64,000 nucleotides of DNA, taken from assembly GCA_016801885.1 (NCBI GenBank), contig JAFBJY010001473.1, positions 20,424 through 84,423 on the forward strand, in the 5' to 3' direction. Shown in pieces: positions 12,480 to 24,009 of the stretch (position 1 is its first letter; every line of letters starts with the position of its first letter). Position numbers and translations under genes: made by a program. Origin of the DNA: Toxotes chatareus. Lineage: Eukaryota; Chordata; Actinopteri; Toxotidae. The notes beneath the pieces were generated by a model. That model saw only the letters and a list, made by a program, of their open reading frames with translations, made no database searches and was not told where the DNA came from.

Positions 12480-15191
12480 CTCAGCAGCCTGGTCCAGAGT
12501 TGAGGTGTTCTGTCTGCTTTCATCACTTGCTTGTTTATATACTGCCTCTGAAAAAGAATGGTGAAGAGCAATTAGTGACAGGTCAAACACTTCATAAGCT
12601 GGAAGAGGATAATAGTCAAGCAAATCATCATGCTTGATGCAAACATAATGCTCTTGGGCTTTGCCTAGCTCACAGTAGATTCCCATGTCTCTCAACTTTA
12701 CATAGGTGTGCTTCTCTGTCACAAAGTGCACACACTCATGGCAAATAATGACTAGGTTTATTTCTCCAGCATAAAGTTCTTCATCACTGCTCCCAAGCAA
12801 AACAAACATTCCTTTTTTGTAAAGAGTACCTTTAACTGTGACACTGTTACAAGCCATGGCAGACTGTGATTCGAACTCGTAACTGGCAACAGATGACCTA
12901 ATCTTGTCATTGTAATCATTTACATAAAACTCTGTGCCCTTCTCAACTTGTATAGGTGCAGGAAAAGGTTGCCTGCACTCAAATATGCTTGCAGAAGTTG
13001 GTGTCTCTCTGCCATGGTCTTGCAAATACTTTTGAAGTTATGTAATTTTCTGACACATTGCTTGAAAAATGTGTGTTTGCTTTCAAATCTGAGAGTCCAC
13101 AGGCGAATAAGTGGGCCAAATTGTATGATCAGCTCTGGATAGTGGCACAAATAATGGTGCTTAGGCTTCAGGGAATGACCAGGGAAGAGCTTCTTCCTGT
13201 GGAATATGTATTCTTCAATGATGACTTTCAGATAGGCTATTTGGCCTGCAGTAATGGCTGGTGCACAGACAAGCTCCACTATCTCTCTCAACTGCAAAAC
13301 AAGCTGCCAAACATCATTGTTACAAGGATCCTTAATCCTGTCTCCCACCAAGAGAGGTAGCAATCGGAGCAGGCACCAGTTTTGAACTGCATGCCCACTT
13401 AATCTCTCACTTCCAGGGAGGACATCTGCTGGTTTGTCAAAGCCATCACTTCCTTGGTACTTGAACTGATTCTTGCACCGATCTAATTGCAGGTAAGTGA
13501 AATGCTTATCCTTGACTAAATTGCTGATGAACAATGCAAGGTCATAAGAGACAATGCCCTCAAATAAGTCATGGCCTAAACATGGTGGAAGGCCAGGCTG
13601 ACAGACATGGAAATGAGCCAGCTGGTTAAAAGGAGAGTCACACTTTATGCCACATACTGAGTCAGTGACAGTAGTTGTTAGATGTTGCAAGTGACTTTGG
13701 TAAGATTGGGCTGTTCTGGGGAACCACACAAGAGGGGTTCATTCAAAAATGTGGCTCTATCTACCTCACAGTAGCGACAGAAATTATCCGCCCGGCTGAA
13801 ATTTTCTAAAAAGCCACCAATAGAATGGGATCCCAAGTTATCTCCTGAAATGGCAACCAATGTACCTTTTATAGCAGTACCATCACTTGTCACGATACCT
13901 CTCTCCTCAAGGACTTTAAGGTCCTTGATAAGTGGTTCCAAAACTTTGCTCATCCCAAAGTACTTGAAGTCCTGCTCCCTACATAGGAGGACAAGTTGCA
14001 TTTGATTTAAACTGGATCTGTTGTGAGGCAAAATGTCAGTCAGAGTTGAGTATACAGCCAGCACTTTGTGTTTTTTCTCCCAGAGCCAAGCGGATTGACC
14101 ACTTCAAATGCATCTTGGTACAGTATCACGCCGACTGAGGACGGCTCAGTTTTCAACAGAAGATTACTTTTAACTACCTCTCCATCCCTAACATCCTGAT
14201 AGACATTAACCGTGGAGGTTTGCATATGCGTTGTTGCATACTGTTCTTGCACAGACTCATTTGTAAATAGAGCAGCCAATGTCTCCTGTACCGGTACATA
14301 TTGAGCAAAACATTCTTTACCATTTTCATCGTTTCCCAAGAATACGGGCACAGGCTCAACATAGTGGAAAGTCTTTTTAAAAGCATTCTTCCTCTTAAAA
14401 TCTGTGCTCAAAACTCCTTTGTTATAGCTTTGTTATAGCTTAAGTAGATCCCCTTTGTTAATTTCATCAATAATGTTGCTTATTGTGGACTCAGGAATTT
14501 CAAGAACCTTCAATTTTTCTCTAAGAATGTTAAACATGTGTGAAAGGCCAATTTCATGAGCATTTTGAAAGTCCTCAATGATTGTTTGAATAGTGCTTGC
14601 TGGTAACAATAACTTGGCCTGTAATTTCAAGTAGAGAAGTGTTAGACTGTGTAGGAATAGGGCTTCATCAACAGCAAAAGAAATGTCTTGTTCATTTTGT
14701 TCATCAGAAACCTCTGAACATGAGGGCCCCGGCTCAGGCTCAGGCTCTGTGGGAACAGACTTGTGTAGAATCAAATCAGTTAGATCCTCTACTTGTCTGC
14801 CTCTATGCTTCCTGGAAATGTGCGAGTCAAAACTAGATGAAACTGTGAAGCTGCAGTCACAGCCTCTGAATGGACATTTGATTTCCAATCCCTCTTTTGA
14901 GTGTGTCTTCAAATGCTGTATAAGAGAGGTTACAGTATCACACTTGAATGCACAAGGGTGAGCCACACACTTTAAGACTGTGTCCACTTTTTTGCATGGC
15001 AATCTAACTGATTTGTGCTCTCTATACATATGCGTTTGTAGAACAGGAGCTTTGAGGTACATTTGTGTGCAGTCAGGCGCACCACACTTATAGCGATAAT
15101 TGTGAGTGTTACTGTGCAGCTTTATGTGCTTAATAAAGTGACTAACGTTATCAGACACATAAACACACCCACTAAATTTACAGTGGAACAT
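12480..15191 (-). pseudogene. CMC/EnSpm transposase with N-terminal zinc fingers, broken
   Basis: Residues 1-130 of the first segment (14433-15191) form several C2H2-like fingers, for example CKFSGCVYVSDNVSHFIKH and CPFRGCDCSFTVSSSFDSH. A helical region follows. The second segment (14040-14411) holds KKTFHYVEPVPVFLG. The core has GDNLGSHSIGGF and FCRYC (13678-14064), CLGHDLFEGIVSYDLALF, RFESKHTFFKQCVRKLH (12920-13729) and a C-terminal part with TEFYVNDYNDKIRSS and DYYPLPAYEVF (12480-13025). These are hallmarks of fish CMC transposases. Breaks: an in-frame TAA at about 14430 inside an 11-bp tandem duplication, a frameshift in a six-base A/T run at about 14066, and further shifts near 13730 and 12960. 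The frame ends at a possible donor at 12479. Confidence 0.8.
14418..14441. repeat. 11-bp tandem duplication carrying a stop codon
   Basis: CTTTGTTATAG occurs twice in a row. On the minus strand the upstream zinc-finger frame and the downstream transposase frame are the same frame (780 bases apart), and the only thing separating them is one TAA inside this duplication. Confidence 0.8.
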
Positions 15192-16676
15192 TATTCCTCA
15201 ATCAACAATCCAAAATACAGGCAATTAAAATAACTTGCTATGTAAAGAGGAAAATGTACCGCTGCCTATGCAAAATGTCGTTAACTGAAAAAACAGGACG
15301 ACCAATTCACATCAAACGCTACAGCATATGAAGGGTTCATTTGCTAAAACATACGTCTCAAAGTTTGACCGAGTTTTCAACAGAAGATTTCGGTTATTGC
15401 ACTACGTTTAATGCAACGGATTTGGGCGTTGAAAACAACGCAAGAAATGCTTGAAAAAAACACTTTATTTTAGCTTACGTGCTGCTCTACTGAGAATTTT
15501 ACACATGAGAGAGAAACGTCAGCGTGGGTTGTCTTCGACAGTGCTAAACCAACTATCTAACTTGCTAACGTTACCGCAGCATAGCCTCAAATCAAAATGT
15601 GGAGCAAATATTCATTCTACCGTGACACAACACGTCCTTTTAGCTCACACAAACAGTTAATAAAACCAACTGAACTAACCTGTGTGGTTTCCACTTCGGT
15701 GAGGTGGTGGGTGTCACTTGGTGTGACTGTAGAAATAAATGGTCAGAGAATAACAATGAATATGACAATCATCATGACAACACTTAAAATGTCAATATGG
15801 AGCGAATGCAAAGGGGAAAAAGAGGGAAATTACCTTCTCAGTGGTTTCTCTCTTGTTCTCCTCTTGGTGGCGGTAGTATTAAGTCCAGGTACTGCTAACG
15901 GTTGATATTTGAAATAACTGGCGGTAGCAGGTCCCACAATTCATTGCAAATCATGTAATTTGCTGTGTTGTTGCCTGTTGCCTGGGATACGACGCAAAGA
16001 CACCAGGGTCTTCGATCTTGATGAAAATCCGTCGAAATCATGGAAAAAGTTGTCACCTTAGTCTGTTATATAATTTTCAGTATTCATCGCCAAGAATCTG
16101 TGTTCATGGTTTCAACAAAGTCCTCCTAAATCATTTAATTATTCAGTATTTCCCGATGATAGCCCACGTGAGCATACTTTAAAGAATTGGTGACATGGCT
16201 AGTTAGCTAACTAATAGCAGGCAGCTATCTGAAAAACGAATGCTTATATGGCAGTCTCACGATAGTGTATTTGCCTCGATTATATTCATATCACGTCTAA
16301 ACAACAATCTGTGTTGATGAACAAATTTCTGGTCAACAAGAAACGTTTTAATCGTGTAAGTGTTTTCACACTACTGACTCCGCTTATGACCGCCATGATG
16401 GCCAGACTTTGACTTCTCCCTCGCTGTATTGGAAACGGCCTGTTATACAGTATTTTGCGGTGAAATAACACAATAAAATACAGCGAAATCCTGGTAATAA
16501 TTAAAACAGAAAATAATACCGTAGTTTAATGTGATGACACTGTTTTTATTGTAAACTTTGAAAGTGCAGTCTCATACTGTGGACATTACAGTTAAATCCT
16601 GTAAAGTAAAAATATGGCAATTTAGTGTGAAATTTTACAGCTGAATATTGTGAAATTGTGGTAATTATTTACAGTG

Positions 16677-16879
16677 TAGGGGATGATTCAGTTGCCTGAG
16701 CCAGCCCTACTAAGGGCTATATCCTTAACTGTAACAGTGTCTATAGAGATAATTGTGACTAACTATAAGTTTAATAAATAACTAGGACTGTAACTACAGC
16801 TAATTATAAGCTTTATCAAACAAGAAGGTAGAATTAGATGAGATTAACTCAGCTACTCTAAATTTTCCTTACTCACCTG
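16677..16879 (-). repeat. Old interspersed repeat, right part
   Basis: Right of the CMC element the sequence contains GTTGCCTGAGCCAGCCCTA and TATAAGCTTTATCAAA. Both are common phrases in fish interspersed repeats as I remember them. It may be the continuation of the repeat at 9700-9785. It is in turn interrupted by the hAT element at 16880. Confidence 0.45.
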
Positions 16880-18244
16880 TAGGGCTGAACGATTTTAGGA
16901 AAAGATCTAATTGCGATTTTTCTGGCAGATATTACGATTTTGATTTGATTCACTATTTTCTTCAAATCAAGCTTCAGTGCAATATTCACAGTGTACAGTA
17001 ACATTTACAAACATGACAAAAATGACATCATGACAATTAAAACATTAAATGCCATTACTCGAATGCACTCTAATGAACTAAAAGAGCACCTTTGACTGTC
17101 TTAACTTAAAGTAGTGCAAAAAAAATCCTTGTGTTAAATTAAATAAAATACAAAACAATTCCAAAAAAAAAAAAATTAAATATCATTTTAAGAAAAACAA
17201 AATTCAACAATTACCAAATGATCTTGCCCAACAGCCTTACACTCATGTAGGTATAGGTCAAGGTCAGTCTTTTATGGCTCAAGGGAGCTAGCTTATCAAC
17301 ATCTATAGCAGCAGTTAAAGTACTTTATTCAACCCTATATTAAGAAACCTGACTATCTTTTGACAGTGATAGAAAAGTGATGGTAATGAAACAAGACTCT
17401 TACTAAAATAAAATGACCCTGGTTCTTCCCTTCTGAAAAATGTCAGACATTAAAATAGGTGAGTCATTCATTTATAGCTCAGCAACACCCAAATCTTGCA
17501 CGTCAATTCTGACCCCAGCTTGACAGACACTCTCTCAGTCCCGGGGCAATATTCTGTCCGGTGTGGTCAGTGGGAAAGTCTGCTGTCTGCAGGCAGCGAC
17601 TTTTCAACTCAGAGTTGTCATTTACGAAATGCACAGTCAAACTAAGATATGGCTCGGTCGTTCTGCTTGACCACATGTCAGTAGTTGTGGCATAATTCTC
17701 CACATTTTTCAGCTCTGTTAGCACTTTTTCTTTACACTCCACGTACAGCTGTGGGATGGCAACCTGGCTGAAGTAGGTGTGGAGGGACTTTTTCATCATG
17801 CACTCGTCATGCAAAAGCCTGTGGTGATTTTTTTAAGTGCCAGTATAAATTGGTTGTGTTTACGCTAGATGTTGCAACTTTAGTGCGATAGGTTTTGCAC
17901 AGTATCTGTTTCTGGTGCACGTCTGCAGCCTCAAACCCGAAATACTCCCAAATGGCCGACGTGCTGTTTTTCTTTGGGATTAAATCCTGTAACTCCGCCT
18001 CTGGTCCATTTCAGAAATTAAGGAGCAGGTTGTACTGATTGGCATGACCTGTGGAGGAGCAGCATGCTGCTTCTGATTGGTGAGCTTGGCAGGTAAGGAG
18101 ACAGCTTGTATGTGTAAAATAGTTGACACAGCAGATCCTGGGTCAGACAGGAGCACTGCAAAAAAACCACAGCTTTGATGATCACATGATTGCGTTGTCT
18201 GAAATCACAATTCCGATCAGACAACGTTAAATCATTCAGCCCTA
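16880..18244 (-). mobile_element. hAT element with perfect 8-bp target duplication
   Basis: The left end reads TAGGGCTGAACGATTT and the right end, reverse-complemented, TAGGGCTGAATGATTT. The element is flanked by CTCACCTG at 16872-16879 and again at 18245-18252, a perfect 8-bp target-site duplication, which is diagnostic of hAT transposition. At 1365 bp it is much shorter than an autonomous hAT and contains only a piece of transposase, so it is a deletion derivative that would need a transposase supplied by another copy. Confidence 0.92.
17503..17814 (-). pseudogene. hAT transposase fragment
   Basis: About 100 residues remain. They include ATTTDMWSSRTTEPYLSLTV, the strongly conserved hAT stretch around the first catalytic Asp (the D of TTDMWSS), followed by LQTADFPTDHTGQNIA. 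Domain order and spacing agree with ZBED1-like transposases. The BED finger, the insertion domain and the C-terminal dimerisation domain are missing. Confidence 0.88.
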
Positions 18245-18252
18245 CTCACCTG

Positions 18253-19190
18253 TAGATATACAGAATAAGCCATGTCCTATTAGTGTCAGCACTTTAGCTG
18301 CTAATGACAAGAAATTAAAACAGTCATGTGGACAAATGTTAATACTTTTAAAAATACTACCTTTTCTTTTGAGTCATATTGACAACGACTATATCAAATT
18401 TATTCTCATGTTAATTGAATCAAATTGTTCAAACTGTCCTTGCTCCTGTTATTTCTTTGGAAACTGTATTACAGCTCAGACGCATGTTTGAGCAACATCT
18501 GCATCAGTTCAAACTTTTTTCCTGAAGCCAATGTAAAACCCAAGCAGCATGACATGTTGCCTCTACCTAGCCAGATCATATCTCTTGGTCCTTTAATTAG
18601 AAGTATGTGTATGCCATTTGAAGCTAAGCACAGTTGTTTTAAGCAGTGGGCTTCAATTTTTTAAAAATGTCTGTAAATCACTTGCAAACCATAATCAGTT
18701 CCTTGAATGCTGTCAAAATCAAACAGGTATTGAACATCCAATTTTTGGCAGTGAAAGAAAATCGGGGCCTGTCTCAGCTGTCAGAAATATTGATCATGTT
18801 AAGAGAAAAGTCAAAGATTTTTTCAGACATAGAGGTCATGCAATCAGCTGTCTCAGTGAAATGGTACATCCTCAATGGCAATAAGTACATCAGTGGGAAA
18901 TCTATGATTACTGTAGATGTAGATGGAGCTTTCCCAGTGTTTGGACTGATAAAAGATATCTTTATGATATATGATTCCTCTATTGTTGCTTTTGAGTACC
19001 AGCGTTATGAGACACTGAATTTGAGTCCAGACTTGCTGCATATGAGGTGGCAGGTCCCACTGTTGCTCAGGCTACAGAGTGTACATGAACTCATTAACTG
19101 TATTTCCTATTTTTCAGTTAGTTTCAAAGAACATAGTCTTTGTGATATTATTGCCCACAGAAGTAGACATTAATATGGCTAATAAGTGAT
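18253..19190 (+). pseudogene. Second CMC-type transposase remnant
   Basis: Plus-strand frames carry NVKPKQHDMLPLPSQIISLG, then PLIRSMCMPFEAKHSCFKQW (18525-18650) and, in another frame, FKNVCKSLANHNQFLEC (18655-18710). These align in order with the C-terminal transposase block of the element at 9.8-16.7 kb (KPKHHYL..., RFESKHTFFKQC). Downstream, 18646-19173 reads on with SVKWYILNGNKYISGKSMIT. The copy is much diverged, lies in opposite orientation, and at least one frameshift (near 18655) breaks it. No termini were found. Confidence 0.65.
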
Positions 19191-19461
19191 GCATTGATGT
19201 GTTGGGTGATCAAGTTTGCGTGTTTCAGCCCTGTTAACAAACACTGCTCATCAAAAATGCCATGGACTGTATGATGAGCTGTGGTTAAGGTTGTATCATT
19301 TCTTTCACATTATTTGAACATGCTTGAAGTCAAAGCAATAGTTTTTTGTTTGACTCTTGAATCAAGCAACTTAAGTTTGTTGCTGAATCTTAAAATAAGA
19401 TTTATTTTGATGAGACTTTGGGTGAGAGATGTAATGGATCTTATTTTAACACTTATTTCCC

Positions 19462-19492
<31 letters not shown>

Positions 19493-21364
19493 GATTTCCT
19501 GCTTATTTGAGACAAAAAAAAGATCAGGTTGTGCTTGATTTAAGATTATAGTGTAAAGTTGAAAACTTCAAATAAAAAATTATCTCTTAAAACAAGTTAA
19601 ATTATCTCACACTTCTAAATCTATGGGTTTTTTTTTTTTTTTTTATCTTGGTAAGAACCAAATCATTTGCAGTTCACCTGCTGACCAGTGTTTTGTCCAA
19701 GTCACTTCTGCTGTGTTCTTGCTGTGTTGTACCTGCTTTCTCATCCTGTCTTTGTTCACCTGCTGTCCTGCTCTTAGTGTTACCTCTCCGGGATTTGTCC
19801 TCTGTTCCTTTGGATTCACTTTTCATTTGTTCACCCCAAGTAAGAACTTCAAAGTTTGAAGTTTTGGACTTGAGCTTCTGAAGTTTTTCACCTTCTTGGA
19901 CGATTTAGTTGTTTAAGTTTTGTTTCCTGGCCTTGGACTTTGATCCAGTGATTTTAATAAAGAGGACTTTAACTGACTCGTGCGTACATCTTGGGGTTTC
20001 TATAGTAAGGGGGAGGGGCCCCCCTTAGTGTTCTTGGCCACAGCTGTGACTGTAACAGGTCCGTGCTGACCTCTCATTTCATGTTTTTACACTGTGTTTA
20101 AATATATGACACCTTGTGGACAAAATATCATCTGAAAGGATTTTAAGTTAAGATACTTTATTGTCGTATATACAACAAAATTCAGGTACACATCCAAAAT
20201 ATGATGCTCAGTAAGTTAAAAAAAAAAAAAGAGATAAGTTGAGTCAATCAAGATTCTCAGTCATTCCAACATGTAAACAATCCTATCACGTATGTCAGCT
20301 AAAGTGCTGCAGTATGCTGGTCATAAAATGACTTCATATTTAAAATAAAGTGACTGGGGAAGAAAAGAATAAATTAACAATCATAAATTTATTGCAAACA
20401 ATCAAATATTGCATGTGGATTGGTTACATGGTTTTTTTATTTCAGAGATGAGTTGAGTGTGGTTATGGCTTTGGGATAAAAGCTGTTCAGCAGTCTTGTG
20501 GTTGGTGTTTTGATGGATCTGTACCATTTTCCTGAGGGGAGAAGCTGAAACAAAGTGTGGGCAGGGGTGAGAGTCAAACATGACAAAACAGGCAAGATTT
20601 CAGAATCAAAAGCTGACAGAGAAGACAGTGACATAAAGGATCGTCTGTAGGTTCACATACAACAAACATTCTGTCTACAGATGCAATTATTTAGATTCTT
20701 GCTGCATTTATTTTAAACTCACAGAATCTTTATCAGAACCATGTTTAGTTCCTAAAAGTTCAAAATGACTTTACAGTATATTGTAGTGTTACTTATGATT
20801 TAATAAATGACTATATAACTATATTAGTTATAAGGTTATTGTGTTTGTCCTCATCCCAGTTGAATCTCATGACTGGATTTAAAATTTCATTTGGAAATTT
20901 ACTGTTTTGATGTAAAATAACTTCAGTGTCTCACTATGAGAGACTCCCACTCACTCATTCACTCACTGTCACCACTGACACAGCAGATAGATACACTTTG
21001 AAGGAGTGAAGGTATTTGGAAAGTTACTTTGCTGCCCGTGTGTGTGTGTGTGTGTCTGTGTCTGCTTGCTAGCTAATTAACTGAAGGAGGAAGAAATGGG
21101 ACTGAGTAGAGGTGGGGGTCAAACTCTGGTCTGCTGAGTGACAGACAGGAATGTTTGATATTGAGTTATGTCTTATTTAAGAGAGATGTGGGATAACTTT
21201 AAAATTAGCTTAGAAAGAAATGAAATTTAGTAATTGGGGGTGGGGATACAGAACCTAGCCTGCTGGTTGGCAGGCGGGGGTCATAGCCATTAGGGGATAG
21301 GGGGAGGGAGAAATCATATTGTAAGAAAAAAAAAAAAAAATTGAAACAAGGGGGAAAGAGTCCT
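19191..21364. other. 2.2 kb without a supportable gene
   Basis: Non-coding. Long T-runs lie at about 19465-19490 and 19627-19643. The stretch 19640-20060 resembles the 3' part of a fish retroposon (AATAAA-like phrase near 19956), but I cannot name it. A short GT repeat lies near 21038-21060. An A-run at about 21326-21340 sits just past the end of the PLE A reading frame. Confidence 0.45.
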
Positions 21365-23990
21365 TTAGTTATCGTTGAGTCCTTTTGGTATTGTAGTGCC
21401 GAGTTTGTGGATCCAGATTTTTTCTGCTCTCTTTCTTTGTCTTATTGTCCATGCGTCGTTATTTTCCAGTCCAGAGATTATCAAATGGGAAGGCGGGTGT
21501 GATTGAAAATGTTGTACTAGGGGGGTGGTCAGTCGACCTTCCCCAATGTTATAAAGGTGTTGGGAAAGATGAGTATGGATGGAGTGTTTTGTTTCACCTA
21601 TATAATGTTTTTGGCAGAGTGTGCAAGTGATAATGTAGACTACGTTTGTGGTGGAGATGGAGAGATTACCTGTTGTGGGAAATGCAGTGTTTGCATGTGG
21701 GTTGTGGATGAATTTTCTATTCTTATAGTGGTGGCTATGTTGTAATGTAGGTGTAGGTCTATGGTCCGAATATTTGGAGCTAATGAGGAGGGAATGTAAG
21801 TTTTGATGTTTTCTGTATGCTGAGATAATTCTGTAGTTTTGAAAAGCTGGGTGTTGAGACTGTAGTGTGGTGAAGCTGTTTTGACAAACCGGTGTATTCC
21901 TATGGTTCGTTGTGAGTAAGTGGAAACAAATGGTATGAGGTGTGTGGTGTGTGTGAATGATGGGTCTGGTCCAGCCTGTAGATTAGGGGTGGGTTTAGGG
22001 ATGAGAAGAGGTACATGGTTAGGGTTAGGGTCAAGGATAGGTTGAGGATTAAGGTTCAGATCAGATGGGGAGGGGGATTAGGGTTAGAGTAAGGGAGGAT
22101 TTGGGTTTGCAAGTAGAGAGGGGGAATCAGGTGCGGGTAAAAGAAGAGGGGAGTGGTTAAGGTTAGGGTAGGGGATAGGTTGAGGGTTAGGGTTAGAATA
22201 GGAGGGAATGGAGAGGTTAGGGTTAGGGGGGGGGGGAGGTTAGGGTTAGGAATAGGGGGGGGGAATCAGATAAGGAGGAGAAAGATACAAACCCTTGTTC
22301 GGGTAGGGGAGGAAGGCTTTGAGGCTGGATCAGACCCAAGGACCTGGGGTGGGGAGAGGTGTTGAGGAAGCGGAGAGGGTGGGGAAGAGCGAGTGGGAGC
22401 GAGAGAGGCCAGTGTAGAATTTTGATCTATCGGAGGAATCTTTTAGAATAGCCCCTTGAACGTAAGCTATTGAAGAGGGTGGAAGTGGCTGTATGAAAGT
22501 CTTTGATATCTGAACAGATGCGAAAGAAACAAATGATTTGAGATTTGATGATGCCTTTAAATGTGTGTTTTGGGTGGTAACTCGATTTGTGAAGGAGAGC
22601 ATGTGTGTCTGTTGGTTTGAAGTAGATCTGTGTTAACAGTGTTTTGTGTGTAGTGTTAGATGGGCGAAAAAAAAACTGTGGTGTCTAGAAAGTTGATATG
22701 TGTTGGATTTATTGTGTATTTAACTTTGATGGATGGATGATGGTTATTGAGGATGTGGATGAAGTCAGGAAATGTGGAGGGATGATGGGGCCAGATGCCA
22801 AAAATATCATCTAAAAACCTGAGGTAGAGTGTTGGTTGAAGGGGGCATTTTTTTTAGGACTTCTCGCTCCCACTCGCTCATGTACAGGTTAGCGTAGGAG
22901 GGGGTGAATCTCTGGCCCATGGCTGTCCCATGTATCTGTAAATAAAATTGGTTATTGAATAGAAAATCATTATTGGTTAGGCATAAATGAATGAGGTCAA
23001 GTAGTTCAGAGTCGGGACGGTTTGGATCTGGGTTTCTGTTGAAAATGTTGCGTATTGTTTGTAAACCAAGTTCTGTGTCTATGTTTGTGTATAAGTTGTC
23101 AATGTCTATTGTGAACAGGAGAGATTGGGAGGGGACAGCCATGGGTCTGATTAGTTGAATGAAGTGGTAAGTATCTTTGATATAGCTGGGGTGGTGGGTG
23201 GAGAGGGGACCTAAAAAGTGATCTATGTATTGAGAAATGTGGTATGTGGAACTATTGCAGTCTGAAACTATAGGTCTTCCGGGAGGAACCTCATTAGGAA
23301 CGGTCCAGGTCTCAGGTTCTTTGTGTATTTTATGTAGTAGATAAAAGTAGCGGGGACTTGGGTTATCTGGTCCGGAGAGAAAATCTTTTTGTTTGGCATT
23401 AATGAATTTTTTATTGTATAATGTGTGAATGATGTTCCTGAGTTGGTTTTGTGTATGTGGCTGAATGGTGTCCTCTAGTGTTTTATAGTAGGTGGGATTA
23501 TTGAGTTGACGGTTGGCTTCTAATAGGTATTGTTGTCTGTCCATGACTATGACTTTGGATCCTTTATCTGCCGGTTTGAGAATAATATTAGGATTGGAGA
23601 TGATTTCAGAAAGGGCCCTGCGTTCCGGCCCCGAGAAGTTATCGGGGATATCCCCCGGGGGGCGGAAACGTTGCAGGGCCCTATTATTCTGTTGAATAGT
23701 TTGGTGAGTGAGTGGGTGGAGTTTGCTATGGTCTGGTTCCCAATGAGATGGATGTGTGAATAAGGAGGGTTGTCGATCAGGTTGGAGGTGGAAATAGTCC
23801 ATGAGTTTAAGTCGTCTATGGAAGTTATGTAGATCCCTATGAAGTTCCTCCCGGTCGAGATGTATGGGTCTGGGTATGAAAGTTAGGCCCCTCTCCAAGA
23901 GTTGGCGTTGAGGTGTAGAGAGAGAAAAGAGGGTGGCTAGGTTGAGAATATTTGAAGTGGAGTTCCACCCCAGGTCCAGAGGCTGATGTG
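21365..23990 (-). pseudogene. PLE A reverse transcriptase plus GIY-YIG endonuclease
   Basis: The frame 22807-23898 has the PLE signatures KPADKGSKVIVMDRQQY, RYFYLLHKIHKEP, GRPIVSDCNS, DIDNLYTNID (motif A) and QIHGTAMGQRFTPSYANLYM (motif B). A frameshift near 22830 precedes RFLDDIFGIW (motif C, the catalytic DD), which continues to INFLDTTVFF and YSKRFLR near 22430. The GIY-YIG domain follows at about 21660-21365: NVVYIITCTLCQKHYIGETK, then in a shifted frame WTIRQRKRAEKIWIHKLG and a stop at 21365-21367. 21760-22330 between them contains TTAGGG-like sequence and is poorly preserved. The frame also extends upstream of 23898 (SNILNLATLFS), matching copy B. Confidence 0.88.
22010..22260 (+). repeat. 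Degenerate telomere-like tract inside PLE A
   Basis: G-rich sequence with many GGTTAGGGTTAGGG units mixed with variants, for example at 22017-22032, 22188-22198 and 22214-22249. It occupies the place where the region between RT and GIY-YIG would be expected. It could be a repair or insertion patch, or G-rich low-complexity sequence within the element. Confidence 0.6.
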
Positions 23991-24009
23991 TGTGTGTGAG
24001 TGTGTTGTG

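Larger units (their letters stand above)
9786..16676 (-). mobile_element. CMC/EnSpm (CACTA-like) DNA transposon, 6.9 kb
   Basis: The element starts CACTGTAA at 9786 and ends TTACAGTG at 16676, so the termini are inverted and begin with the CACTG signature of the CMC superfamily. Subterminal regions are full of short TTACAGT/ACTGTAA motifs. 9790-10110 also contains an internal inverted repeat (AATTATTGG against CCAATAATT blocks). Two genes lie inside, both on the minus strand: a broken transposase (12480-15191) and a four-exon accessory gene (10506-12124). No convincing target-site duplication was found: the flanking bases are CAT on the left and TAG on the right. 15192-16676 is the 5' non-coding and terminal part. 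Confidence 0.8.
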
